From contig JASPKZ010007247.1 of assembly GCA_030220185.1 (NCBI GenBank), forward strand, positions 577,501 through 641,500: DNA of 64,000 nucleotides. The letters run 5' to 3'. Below are positions 53,501-63,779 of this stretch, in pieces (positions within the stretch are counted from its first letter, which is position 1; the number at the start of each line of letters is the position of its first letter). The DNA comes from Diploptera punctata. Taxonomy: Eukaryota; Arthropoda; Insecta; Blattodea; Blaberidae. The notes below the pieces were generated by a model. That model saw only the letters and a list, made by a program, of their open reading frames with translations, had not been told where the DNA came from and did no database searches. Both the position numbers and the translations under genes were made by a program.

Positions 53501-56189
53501 TTTAAAATTGAATTTAGCATTCTCTTTTACCTGTCATGGATGCAACATTACCTTAAAAATGCATTTTTTGGACTCTCACTTAGACTTCTATCCGGAAAAT
53601 CTTGGGGCTGTCTCTGATGAGCACGGTGAGCGTTTTCATCAGCAAATTTTCACAATGGAAAAGAGTACCAAGGCAAGTAGAGTTCTAATATGGTAGCTGA
53701 ATACTGTTGGACCAAGAAGAGAGATGTTCCAGATGAAAATATGCCCGAAAATCACTATCTACTACTTTCTAGGTAAGTCAGAATGAGTTAGAGTTAGAAG
53801 GATTTTATTAAAAATTATAAAAAATGTAAATGAATATCACAGAAAACTCTTGCCTGATAGGAAAAAACTGAAATGATATTTAAATTCAGGGTGAAAAATA
53901 CTTCTAAAATCTCATATTTTTATTCTTGTGAAAGAAAAAAAGTTCATTTTTGTCGACCAGTGTTATTTGCACCGGACTTTGAATCCAGGACCTTCTGAAT
54001 ATGAATTCTAAACACTATCGCCTAAGCCAAACCATCATATTCGAAAAAAAATGCTAGGTATAAAATAATAAATAAGACGATAGGGAAATTATTAAAGGGA
54101 GGAATTATTACGTAAACTCACAAGAAGGAATCTGCACGTTACTCACTTTTTGCCAAGGATTGAACGATATGGAAACTTCTTAGGGACTATGATTGACATG
54201 GTGGCTGGAATCACAGTTTGAGGCAGTTTGACTATGTCGCAATGAAGTTTCCTCATCACACCCTGTGCATTATCCAGTTCCACCATGAAGGAATACTTGT
54301 TCAGCTTGCAGACTCTTTCCATGCCCATGGTAATGTTGACCGGCATTTTGTCTAGTTCAGGTTGTATCATGCGCGAATAGACGTTCCGTAGTACGGGGTC
54401 TACACTATCCTGCATTAAAAAAAACACGTAGTCCAATAAGAGGAAGAGAGAAGTGACATTAAACCAGCATAAAATCGCCATTCCCTTCTTCGAAAACTTA
54501 AATGTGTTTGATACCATAATTCTCCTAATATCAATGGTGTTTTCGAAAAAGACAATAAAATAGTTACAATAGTTTTACGTCAACTTCTCTTTTTCAAAAT
54601 ATCTATAAGCCTTGAACCTTTATAGGAAAAATCACTATGAGGTTTAATTTAATCTATAAGCCTATAATGTAATTCCGATTTTGGCTCGAAATTTTATGAA
54701 AAATCATCCATATGTTTATCAAATATCGCATTCGTTTTTACTAACTCAAAAAATCAAGAAATATAATAAAAATACATAAAGCTAAATTGTCCACCGCTGT
54801 GATCTCGAGGTAGTGTGCTGCCTTGTCACGCAGCGGGCCCGGGTTCGATCCCCGGTCGGGACAGTTTTTCTGGGTGAGGTTTTTATCGGGGTTTTTCCTC
54901 ACCTGTAAGACAAATGTTAGGAAAACTTTAAGGCCTAAACGGTCCCCGAAATCATATGGCCATCATCATCATCCTTCACCGGTGTGGAAAGCAACGGGAA
55001 GCTACCACATCTACAATTCCCTAGTAAAACTGCAAAGCATAGCATGAAAATGCTATGATTGCAGTGAAAGACCTGCCCTCGGGCATAATTACTACGGAAA
55101 GCTAAATTATTAAATAACAGGACTTGGTAATGCAACAAGTCTATTAATGATAATTCCTTCACAAAACTAATAAAATAAACTTAACTTGCCCATCTAACAC
55201 TAACTTGCCCATTTTCTCATCCTAACTTGCCCACAAATGTAGGTGAACTCCTGCGATAGAATCTCCTTATATGTGAGTAAACATGTTGGCAATTACGCTA
55301 GCGGGAACGTGTGTTATCACATTGTCCAACATGACGCTAGCAGTCACTTGTTCTCCGATCGAATATTCACAGGTGACAAGGTGTCATAGAATAGCCGATT
55401 TTTTTAAATTCAGTTTTTAAATAATATATTGAAGGGTGCTAAGTTTTGATTTCTTACGTATAAGTAGGTGAATTGAGCTGAACCTTGCAGGACGCCAAGA
55501 CGATATCTACCATCCAGGAGGCCTTGGAATGACGTGAATGGTAATTTGTAATGTCTTGCTGATAGGAAAGAAACAAGAGCTCCTGAATACGCTGCTGCCA
55601 TGACAGTAAGTACCATGTGCGCAGTTATGTAGATGACGCGAGCGGAGCCATATCTGGGCAGTGCAGAGTCACCTGCACAAAGTATACGGTTCTAGTAATA
55701 ATAAATTAATGCGCCATTATGAAAAAAAGCTACTTTAATAAGTCAGTATTCAAGTGCTTTATGGGAAGGTACAAATTTACTAGTTCAACAAATATACTTC
55801 TTTAGATCTTAAAAAAATATTTGGAAATACTTTACAACATATGACGCGAAAAAGTTATTAAATTCCAATCATACTTCATGAGCATGCCAACTGACGCGAA
55901 GCGGTTTACACTATGGACTCACGGGATGCAGCCAACATATACACGATATTTGAACTCGCGTTGCCAATGAACCTAAAAGCTAACCTATCGCAATTCAAGT
56001 ACTCTAACCTGTCAAAGACCAACCTGAAAGCTAACCTAACGCAATTTAAGTATTATAACCTGTGAAAGAATGCATGCTGATTTTATTTAGCGTAAGTTAA
56101 TTAGTTCAGACACTATGTTGGCTGCACTGGAACACAGAATATTCGTTAAAATCAATATGGCTGCCATATCTTCATGTAGATCAATACCG

Positions 56190-56227
<38 letters not shown>

Positions 56228-58827
56228 AAATAATCGTTGTAAATAATTTGAGAAATGAAACCCTAAGAATAACATTTGACATGAGTTTATGAATGAATTA
56301 AAAAAGTCGCGTAACAGGTTATAAAGTTTAGCCAAATCTTTAAAAGTAGTCCTATTTTTTGCAGGGAATTTACGAGATTTCAATCAAGACGAATCTTTCT
56401 TCGAGGAACTTGCTGCAGATGTAAACTCTATTGATATCAACTGGATAGAATAACTGCACTCTTGTCTGTTTTGTATAAGCTAAACAAGAATAAAATCATT
56501 GTACCCTGACGATGACGAAAAAATTACAGTCATAGTAAACTAATTAAAACAAGACCTATTTATAAATGGGAAGAACAATAATTTCCTTACAGTCGAATAC
56601 AATAATCAAACGAAATAGATAACAAAACAATGTTTATTTAGAATTGTAGCCTTTAGGTTGTTTTTAAGATAGAAAAAAATTATAGTATTAATACGATCAA
56701 CTTTACCTTGTTGCAAAAAAATACCGATCATCACTGAAATATTATCCAGAAAAGAATGATACACCAGTTTGCCACGTAATGTTACCCAGTTAACTAAGGA
56801 ACAGGTTGTTATAAGTAGCAGCGTAGCAGCTACAGTTATCCACAGTTGAGATGTAAATGGAAAAATGTACGCATCCCATTCCAAGTGATTGTAGTTTGAT
56901 TTTCTTATGAAGACGTACGTTCTGTAATTATGATAGTAAATTAACTCATATCCCTTGAATTGAATAGTAACCCCGAAAAGAGATCTAACAACAAAAATGC
57001 GAAAGTTGAATTTTCAGTGCAATACTGGTCTACCCGGAGAATATAACAGCATGGTGGGTGTAAAAATATCACTATTCTCTTTCAGACCTATTTTATTTAA
57101 TAACGCAATAGCCTCGAAATAAACATTGTGTGTTTTTTCAACAATTTGTAGTTTTTGGGTTAGATCGGTTTTTGGGGTAACTATTCAATTAAATATATTA
57201 ACTTATCTTTCAAATAATTGTTACTTTAAGTGTTTCAGTTTACTGAATGTGTTTCAGACTGAACAGGATCCGACAAAATAGGATCAAGCAAAACTGAACA
57301 GGATACTAACTTATAGTATCAGATTAGATCGCATCTGTATGGATGAAATCGGATTAGATCGAATTGAATCTAATCAAGCAAAGAACAAAATAGAATAAAC
57401 TAAAACGGATCGCATTAAAAATTAATTAAGAGTTCAGATTAGACCGGAACAAAAAGAGCTGGTATGAGACTAGATCGAATCAGAGAGAAAGGAATGGATC
57501 AGAATTAAATAAATCAGAACAGATCGGAAAGGAATTCATCAGTACGAAATAGATGAGAATAGTACGGATCAGAACAAACTAGATTAGAACATATAGATTC
57601 AGAGCGGAGAGTAACAGATGTTAAAAAACTAAATCAGAATAGACTGGAAAATAACGGATCAGGACGAATATAATAATGAATCGAATAAATAGGAAAGGAA
57701 TGGATCAGAGCCAGTTGCATCAGAACAGATGAGATAGATTGGATAGGAATATACCAGAACGAATGAGATCAGAACAGATCGGACTAGACTGGAATATAAT
57801 GGCTCAGAACAGATCGGAAAGGAATGGATCAGAACGAATGGGATCAAAACAGATCAAGTCGGAAAAGAACGGATAAGAACAAATGGGATTAGAACAGTTC
57901 GGATCTGATCGGAAAGTATTAAATCAGAACGAATGCGATTAGATCAGAATAGATAGGCTATGATTATAACGAATGGGATTGAAAGGAAGGGATCAGAACT
58001 AAGGAGATAAGACACAACTCATAAGATTAGAACGTAAGGGATCATATTAGATCGCATCAAAAGCGATTTAATTTGATAAAATCGGATTAGGTTTTAAGGA
58101 AATGTACCAGTCAACATGCGATCAAATTTAATTAGATCAGATTATGTCTCATACAATGGGATTGATTCAAACAAGATCGTCTCAATCTAAGATGAATCAG
58201 AGACAGGAACATTTCAGCAAATAACTGAAATGGCCGTATCGGGACAAATAATGTCAGCGGTGACAATACCTGATCAGATTACTCCTGTATAGATCTAATC
58301 TCAACGGTTCTAAGATTAGTAATGATTCTAAAAAACTTCATTAGTAAAACTTGCCCTGTATCGATAAGAGGAGGGAGGTAATCTATCACTGCCATCCTCT
58401 CTGATGTCATTAAAAAGTCTGACACTCCTACATCCACTTTGTTGCTGATGATCTCTCCGATCATACCGTCCCACGAGCCATTCTTAAGTGCAACACCCCA
58501 TGTTCCATTTTTTGGTCGATAATATTCCGTCCTGTAATAGCCAGTCGACATTAGCTAATAGAATAAAATCACACTGTACCAATCCAAATTACTATTCGTA
58601 AACTTCAAAATGTAGGTATAGAACTAAACTTTAAATAAAACAGATAAAAATTATAATAATGTTTAGGAAAGTGTGAAATTAACTGTATACTAGTATATAA
58701 TAACAAAATTGAAGTTACTTTTTTTTAAAACTTACGTAAATTTCAGGGTTTTTTCTAGTTCTTGCCAAACATCCTGAATAAATCCTGTAGCATACCGCGG
58801 CGCGCCTTCTTGCACATTCGCCTCAGC
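50251..58827 (-). CDS. Ionotropic receptor (IR) chemoreceptor, 6 exons, N terminus missing
   Basis: Insect chemosensory cation-channel subunit related to ionotropic glutamate receptors. Exons on the minus strand, 5' to 3': 58827-58736, 58531-58355, 56921-56707, 55672-55458, 54409-54147, 50548-50251; phases fit at all five junctions, giving 419 residues. Seen in order: S1 (TGFIQDVWQELEKTL, KNGTWGVALKNGSWDGMIGE, DVGVSDFLMTSERMAVIDY), pre-M1 and M1 (WDAYIFPFTSQLWITVAATL), pore (FLDNISVMIGIFLQQG), M2 (MAAAYSGALVSFLSAR, the counterpart of SYTANLAAF), S2 (YRLGVLQGSAQF, YSFMVELDNAQ, VPKKFPYRSIL) and M3 (LPILLLLLAGIVTSSFLLLLEML) near the C terminus. The arginine in TSER matches the glutamate-binding Arg of iGluRs. 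It is probably a divergent IR; subfamily and ligand cannot be assigned by eye. N-terminal exon(s) were not found up to 64000. Confidence 0.92.
50549..51495. other. IR intron with direct repeats of a CAGGGTCTCAGA motif
   Basis: 50770-50990 has three units of about 85 bp with TTTCAGGGTCTCAGA(C/T)-AAAA, TATATAT and AAAGTT(A)TTTT blocks, the first holding a (TA)n tract. The rest is AT-rich. Confidence 0.6.
51500..52045 (+). mobile_element. LINE C-terminal remnant with A tail
   Basis: Reads VFLYGCETWKSTEATNTKFQ, FVSRCLRRIFN, QRKWNSISHTLRKLDGAIEK, ending in AATAAATAAAAAAAAA. Frameshifted. In an IR intron on the opposite strand. Confidence 0.75.
52084..52574 (-). mobile_element. LINE-B with both ends but no middle, 17-bp TSD
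   Basis: Flanked by GGTCGGAAGAGCCTATA (52067-52083 and 52575-52591). The minus strand has the 5' region (TCACCGTAAAAATACAACCG, also at 60653-60674) joined near 52380 to the 3' coding end (RTVTSRRLRWARHVARMGNE, RSRMRWKNNINYDLREVDYT). A CTAA tetramer tail lies at the 3' end. Coding capacity is lost, but both termini survive. Confidence 0.93.
52592..53372. other. IR intron, no feature recognised
   Basis: AT-rich; no coding or repeat signal. Confidence 0.45.
53373..53962 (+). mobile_element. CACTG-ended DNA transposon, copy C
   Basis: Best ends of the family: CACTGGTCGACAAGGTTTTC and TTTTTGTCGACCAGTG. The + strand reads SHLDFYPENLGAVSDEHGER, then FHQQIFTMEK and, after a frameshift, NTVGPRREMFQMKIC. 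590 bp, probably deleted from a larger autonomous element. Confidence 0.82.
53963..54040 (-). repeat. tRNA-like SINE head
   Basis: Antisense GACTTTGAATCCAGGACC (B-box side) and CTATCGCCTAAGCCAAACC (A-box side). It begins right at the CACTG element's end. Same family as 41446-41660. Confidence 0.65.
54147..54409 (-). CDS. IR exon 5: S2 domain
   Basis: Acceptor TTTAATGCAG, donor GTGAGT. Reads DSVDPVLRNVYSRMI, then CKLNKYSFMVELDNAQ and SIIVPKKFPYRSILGK. YxFMxE near the end of S2 corresponds to the acidic ligand-contact site of IR/iGluR proteins. Confidence 0.93.
54789..55097 (+). repeat. SINE-2, full-length with 11-bp TSD
   Basis: Flanked by AAAGCTAAATT (54778-54788 and 55098-55108). Consensus-like throughout, from CCACCGCTGTGATCTCGAGG to CGGGCATAATTACTACGG. 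In an IR intron. Confidence 0.95.
55458..55672 (-). CDS. IR exon 4: M2 and start of S2
   Basis: Acceptor TTGTGCAG, donor GTAAGA. Reads DSALPRYGSARVIYITAHMV, then MAAAYSGALVSFLSAR and SFQGLLDGRYRLGVLQGSAQ. SARV-(x)n-AAYSxxLVSFL is the IR version of the iGluR gating helix. Confidence 0.95.
55673..56706. other. IR intron with a (TA)n tract at 56192-56224
   Basis: 56000-56060 shows a short direct repeat CTAACCTATCGCAATT / CTAACCTAACGCAATT with AAGTA(C/T)T and TAACCTGT blocks, also begun at 55975. No coding signal. Confidence 0.55.
56707..56921 (-). CDS. IR exon 3: M1 and pore
   Basis: Acceptor AATTACAG, donor GTAAAG. Reads TYVFIRKSNYNHLEWDAYIF, the M1 helix, and FLDNISVMIGIFLQQG, the pore-loop block with the conserved QG. 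The in-frame ATG at 56884 is internal. Confidence 0.94.
57240..58210. repeat. Degenerate GATC-rich short tandem repeats, ~1 kb
   Basis: Dozens of variants of GGATCAGAAC, AGATCGGAAAGGAATGG and GAATGGGATTAGAAC in irregular 10-35 bp periods. Strongly purine-biased on the + strand. In the intron between IR exons 2 and 3; not coding. Confidence 0.9.
58355..58531 (-). CDS. IR exon 2: S1 with ligand-contact arginine
   Basis: Acceptor TTACAG. Reads TEYYRPKNGTWGVALKNGSW, then DGMIGEI, SDFLMTSERMAVIDYLPPL and DTG. The donor is GCAAGT, a second GC-AG intron in this window; no nearby GT keeps the frame into the next exon. Confidence 0.93.
58736..58827 (-). CDS. IR exon 1 of those found: start of S1
   Basis: Acceptor TTTTAG, donor GTAAGT on the minus strand. 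Reads EANVQEGAPRYATGFIQDVW, then QELEKTLKF plus two bases. GF-x5-W-x-L-x4-L-x-F is typical of IR S1. A (TAA)n tract lies right behind the acceptor. Confidence 0.87.
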
Positions 58828-58830
58828 CTA

Positions 58831-58831
58831 A

Positions 58832-58911
<80 letters not shown>

Positions 58912-58940
58912 TAATAACAGTAATAACAATAATAATAATC
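58831..58940. repeat. (AAT)n microsatellite
   Basis: About 28 units with AAC and CAG interruptions near the end. It starts 4 bp upstream of the acceptor of IR exon 1. Confidence 0.97.
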
Positions 58941-58980
58941 AGAACGCTTATTTAAAAACAGTGGACTAGAATTTCATTTA

Positions 58981-59609
58981 TCATAAGTAATGCCACGGTG
59001 ATTTCCAATTTATCTAGAGAATTTGGAGATCAAGAGTGGCATTTGTTAGGACAATTTAACGAATAAAATTAAGCTGTTTACTCACAAATCATTATTTAAA
59101 TTCAATTATTTTAAAATATTTATATATTTAATGTAAACAACGATGTTTGAAAACAAATTGGAAACGTTATGTTTAATTTGTTCATCACTGCAACCAGATC
59201 ACATTTATTGCCAAATAGAATCGCAATATTGTATCCTAGTGGAGAATGATTGAAACACATCATTACAGGTTATTAATTAATTTCTGATGTCCTATGACGT
59301 AAATAAGTCAATTATATTTTATTGCAACGTTAATCCTCGGAAATAATACATTTAAGAAATTGCAAATAGTGGTTCTTTTTTTATTGTATACTCAATTGCT
59401 ACGAATGTTTTTCTATTAGGCCTATATCTCGTAAGCAGTATCTGGTTACATTCGTGCACTATATATAAAATGTGGGAGCCACTTGATAAAATAAAAGCGA
59501 TAAATGAAAGTGATAAAATCGATGTGAAAAAGACTGTGACTGGTTGTAAATCAAAATTCATTGAAATATGATTGTCATTGACTGCTATTTGGGGCATGAG
59601 TTAAATAGT
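58981..59609 (-). repeat. 0.65-kb repeat R650, copy 3, inverted
   Basis: The minus strand starts ACTATTTAACTCATGCCCC (ending at 59609) and ends GGCATTACTTATGA (58981), with the same 3' hairpin and internal blocks as copies at 1231-2584. Solo, so it fixes the ends of the family. Confidence 0.8.
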
Positions 59610-59735
59610 CAATATTAATAACTGCATAGGTTTGGCCTTTCAGATTTGGTGCACATTAGAATATTTATTGTAGTATGTTGAAATTAATATCTTAACTTAA
59701 ATAAATATTTAAATAAATATAAATAACCTTTAATA

Positions 59736-59739
<4 letters not shown>

Positions 59740-59776
<37 letters not shown>
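59740..59776. repeat. (TA)n microsatellite
   Basis: About 18 TA units. Confidence 0.97.
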
Positions 59777-59780
<4 letters not shown>

Positions 59781-60529
59781 CTTATATAACTGTTAAGAAA
59801 CTCTCCACATGGCGCAATAGGGCTAGAAGGGCCTTGAGCTTCCAGCCAGCTGCTGCCCTCATACCCACAGAGATGGACGATCGTCCAGCCAGCATTGGGG
59901 AGATACGTGACCAGCATTTCGGGTCACATTACAAATTATTTACTATATCTTAATAAAAAAAATTGAAATGAACTCATTTAACTTTCAGTTGAGAGAGCTT
60001 CTTGCGTACAGTTATGAACACAGAATTATCATAGAATGTTTTTCTGCGCCATCTTCAAACAGTTGTAATAACTAACAATGGTTCTATCATCTCTTCACAG
60101 ATGGTGCTTGTATGCTACTGACTTCATATTGTAAAGGAGAAAATACATGTATAGTTAATGCTTGTATTTTGGTAATTTAAAAAATAACAGAAAAACTGTA
60201 TAAAGACTATAGACTTAATTCATCTAAAGATGGTCCCAGTACACTCTGTGGGCCTACTGCACATTTTCACACCTAACAGACACAAATCATTTGCTAGTGT
60301 TTATTAATAGTTTCGATAAAGTAATTTAATTAATATCCTCTCTCTCTCTCTCTCTCTCTCTACCTTAGTTTACCCATCCCCTCTATAGGACTTTTACGTG
60401 CTCCAGATCATCCGGACAATGGCAGGAACTGTAGGGATCAATGTGATCAGATCAATGGAGAGCCACTTAATTAAAATATTTATGTATTTAATTTTCCCTC
60501 CATGGTATCTATACCTTTTGATGGAGTGT
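59777..60529. other. Intergenic; (TC)n at 60341-60361, otherwise unrecognised
   Basis: 59790-59935 is a denser, GC-richer block (CCAGCCAGCTGCTGCCCTCA) that may be an old repeat. No reading frame I can name. Confidence 0.4.
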
Positions 60530-61965
60530 CTTGCATGCTTAAATGGCCACGATATGTAGTAACAATGCTGCCGAAAGAATTAACCATGTCGGACAGGTCG
60601 AAGACGATAAACCAGACGAAAAAGGTACCTTGGTCAAAAGAGTGATGATCTTTCACCGTAAAAATACAACAGTCAAGGAACGCGGACATGGGTTCCATTG
60701 GAACAAAATTTTCCGGAGGTAAAATAGTCTCCCATTCGATTATCCAGGTGGGGACTACTTAGGGAATCAATGCCAAAGGGTTAAACATGGGGACATGTTC
60801 CTAGAAACATGGAATGTTAGGACATTATATATTAGTGGGGCACTAGAAATATTAACGCGGGAATTAGATAAATCACTCTTTGGTATAGCCGTTTTACAGG
60901 AGAAAGTAGATAGCCCGAAAGCAGTTATGAATCAGGAACCTTTGCATTACATACGGGAGTGCAGCGAAACCTAAATTTAGGACTTAACAGGGATCATTAA
61001 TGTGGATTTAGAAGAAATAGGTACACAACAGATAAGATTTTTAGTATAGGACACATTTTTAGAAAGGAAATGAGAATATAATGACACTGTGCATCAACTA
61101 TATATTATAGACTTAAAAAGCATACGGGTTCAATTAAGAGGGAGAAGTTATGTTGTACTGGAGTTTGGAATTTTTAAAAGCTGGTTAGACTTAGCCTGTT
61201 GAACGTGTCTAAATGGCACAAAGAGTAGGATGCGTGTAGGCAAACTGTTTTCAGATGATTTTAAAATGCATAGTGGGTTAAAGCAAGGATATGCACTATC
61301 TCCGCTATTGTTCAATTTTGTACTAGAACAAGCCATCAAATCGTTAGAGGATGAAGAAGGTCTACGACTTAAGGTGTTAATAAGCTGCTAGCTTTTGCTG
61401 ATGATGTAGTATTATTAGGCGATAGCGATGAGATACAAGGGGCAACTGCGCACTCTATTGACTAACACTAAAATAAATTGGGAGTGGAATTAAATATTAA
61501 CAAAACTAAATATATGTTCACATATAGAAATATATTATATAAAGAAAATGAACAAATGAGGGAAATTTTGAAGAATTTGCTAACAAGAAATACCTAGGAA
61601 ACATAATTACAAACTGGAATGAGATACACGAAGAAATTAAACATAGGCTAAATCCCGGAAATGCACGCGATATGCATTGCAGTGACTTTTGTCGTCCCAA
61701 CTGCTCTCAAGAAACATTAAGTTAATAAATTTATAAAACTGTTATTCTCCCAGTTATATTACATGGATGCGAAATATGGGCTCTTACTTTAAGGAAAGAG
61801 AAACAATTATGAGTACTTGAGAATAAAGTTCTTAGGAATTTTTTTGACCAAAAAGAGAAGAACATTTAGGCGAACGGAGAAGACTGCACAACAATGAGCT
61901 ACATGCTCATTATAAGAACAGTTAAGTCTCATAGATTGCGATGGGCAGGACATGTTGCACGATCA
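60530..61965 (+). mobile_element. LINE-B, 5' region to RT, with internal losses
   Basis: 5' region shared with 52390-52574, then ETWNVRTLYISGALEILTRE and GIAVLQEKVDSP, the start of the AP-type endonuclease domain. After a gap come DDFKMHSGLKQGYALSPLLF, LLAFADDVVLLGDS (frameshifted), NKTKYMFTYRNILYKENEQ and ILPVILHGCEIWALTL. The largest LINE-B span here; many stops. Confidence 0.85.
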
Positions 61966-62089
61966 CCTAAATATGGCAGTAGTGCTAAGACCCCAAGCTG
62001 TTTCACAACATAGGTACAATGTGCCATTTCCCTCCGTTTTCTTTAGGCCTATGTGTTTAAACAATGAAGTTGCTTATTTGTGTGTGATC

Positions 62090-63180
62090 ACTATCATCAC
62101 CAACAATCACGGATTAAGCCCATGTGGCTTGTTCCGGTCTCATAGATTCTCATTCAAAAGTTGGATCCATCTCTTCTTCGGTCTACCAACATTCCTGCGT
62201 CCTTTTGGTTTGTATTTAAGTATCATTTTGGGAATGTGATCATCTTCCATTCTTTGAAAATGTTCTTTCCAGTTTTTTTCTAGATTATTTTATTCTATCT
62301 AAGAGTTTAAAGATATTTAACTCATTTCTAATATCTTCACTTCTTCTCTTATCTAGAAGTTTGCAACCAGCCACACTTCTCAGAAATCTCATTTCAGCTG
62401 CTTCTACGATCTTCTCTTCTCTTTTAGTTAAAACACAAAATTCACTACCATATAATAGTAAGGGGACTGCCACTACTTTATAAAATTTTATTTTTGTTTC
62501 TTTTCTTATGCTTTTAAATATCCTTTTGATTGTTCCACATATATAATTAAATTTATTAAGTTTGTTAAATAGATCTTCATTTTTAAAATAGGAGGTTTCA
62601 TAACCCAGGTATTTAAAATGGTTCACTTGTTCAATGGGTTTTCCCTCCAGAATTATTTTAGCTCTTATGGTATCTGATCCCTTAAAAGCTAGGATTTTCG
62701 TTTTACTTATTGATATTTTAAAATTATATTTCTGTATAATGTTATTTAACTGAAAGAGTGATTTCTGTAGACCATCCTCTGAACTAGATATTAGAACTTG
62801 GTCGTCTGCAAAAAAGTAAGGTATCTAACATCTTATTTCTTATTTTGAAATGTGAGTCCAAATTTATCTGCCAATTATATATGATATCGTCAATATAAAT
62901 ATTAAAAAGGGAGGATGAGAGTGGACATCCCTGTCTTACACCTCTATTTATTGTTGCTGTTATATTGTTTTTAGTTTTGCCTCCAGTTTCTATTGTTATT
63001 TTTATTTTCTACACATAGACTTTTTATTGAAGTTATTAGGTGCTGAGGTACTCCTTTCTCTTTCATTATATTCCACAATTTATTTCTGTTAACTTTGTCA
63101 AATGCCTTTTCAAGATCTATAAATGCCATAAAAGTTGGTGTGTGATCACTATTAAACAGTAAAGTTGCGCAGAAGAAATT
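62090..63180 (-). mobile_element. LINE-A: RT domain with intact FADD, broken ORF
   Basis: The minus strand, from 63180 down: FIDLEKAFDKVNRNKLWNIM, RGVRQGCPLSSSLFNIYI, FADDQVLISSSEDGLQKS, KISISKTKILAFKGSD, NHFKYLGYETSYFKNEDL, VPLLLYGSEFCVLTKREEKI, AAEMRFLRSVAGC. Then a different-looking 3' tail with GRRNVGRPKKRWI to about 62090. Frameshifts near 62820 and 62280. Confidence 0.85.
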
Positions 63181-63494
63181 TGTGCTATAAAGAATAATAT
63201 TTGCAGATCTGTGAACAATGAATGGAACATAGCACCTTTGAAATGTTTGCAGGACTTTGCGCCTTTCATAAATTATAATTTTATACTCTTTTTTTGGTGT
63301 TAATTGTTATGCTATCATAAATCTACTGGGAAAAGTTGGCTTAAAATTGTAATTTATACTTTTGATTAAATCTCCAAAAGTAAATATCATCAATTGTTTC
63401 TTAGAGGCAATCTATTGTTAATAACTTATTGTTTATAAATTTGGCACTTTTCACCTTTCTATTGATAAGTATCCAATTGTATCATCATCACCAT

Positions 63495-63765
63495 CATCAT
63501 CATGTTTGGTTTAATCACCCGGGTCGAGTCACAGGCTTTCTAAGAACTTTCCTCCAGACCTCTCAATTCCTTTCGACTGTCTGCCAATTTCGAATTTTAA
63601 GTCTTTGGACATCTTCCAAAATTCCATCCATCCATCTAGCTTTAGGACTCCCAACATTTCTTCTTCCATCTGGATGGTCCATCATTATTTGTTTTAACTG
63701 TCTCACTGTTATCCAATCTCTGGATATGACCTAGCCATCTCAATCTAGCTATTTTAATATCAATA
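63495..63765 (-). mobile_element. LINE C-terminal fragment
   Basis: The minus strand reads MDHPDGRRNVGSPKARWMDG, then ILEDVQRLKIRNWQTVERNW, EVWRKVLRKPVTRVIKPN and an antisense (ATC)n tail at 63481-63503. Confidence 0.85.
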
Positions 63766-63779
63766 ACAATGTCTGGTGA

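Noticed and set aside
54143..54517. ATG at 54517 as start of a separate protein
   Set aside because: Exon 5 begins at 54409 after a clear acceptor; the extra N-terminal stretch is intron.
59684..59935. Minus-strand ORF with WTIVHLCGYEGSSWLEAQ as an upstream IR exon
   Set aside because: No IR motif, no suitable splice sites in phase with exon 1, and includes a (TA)n tract.
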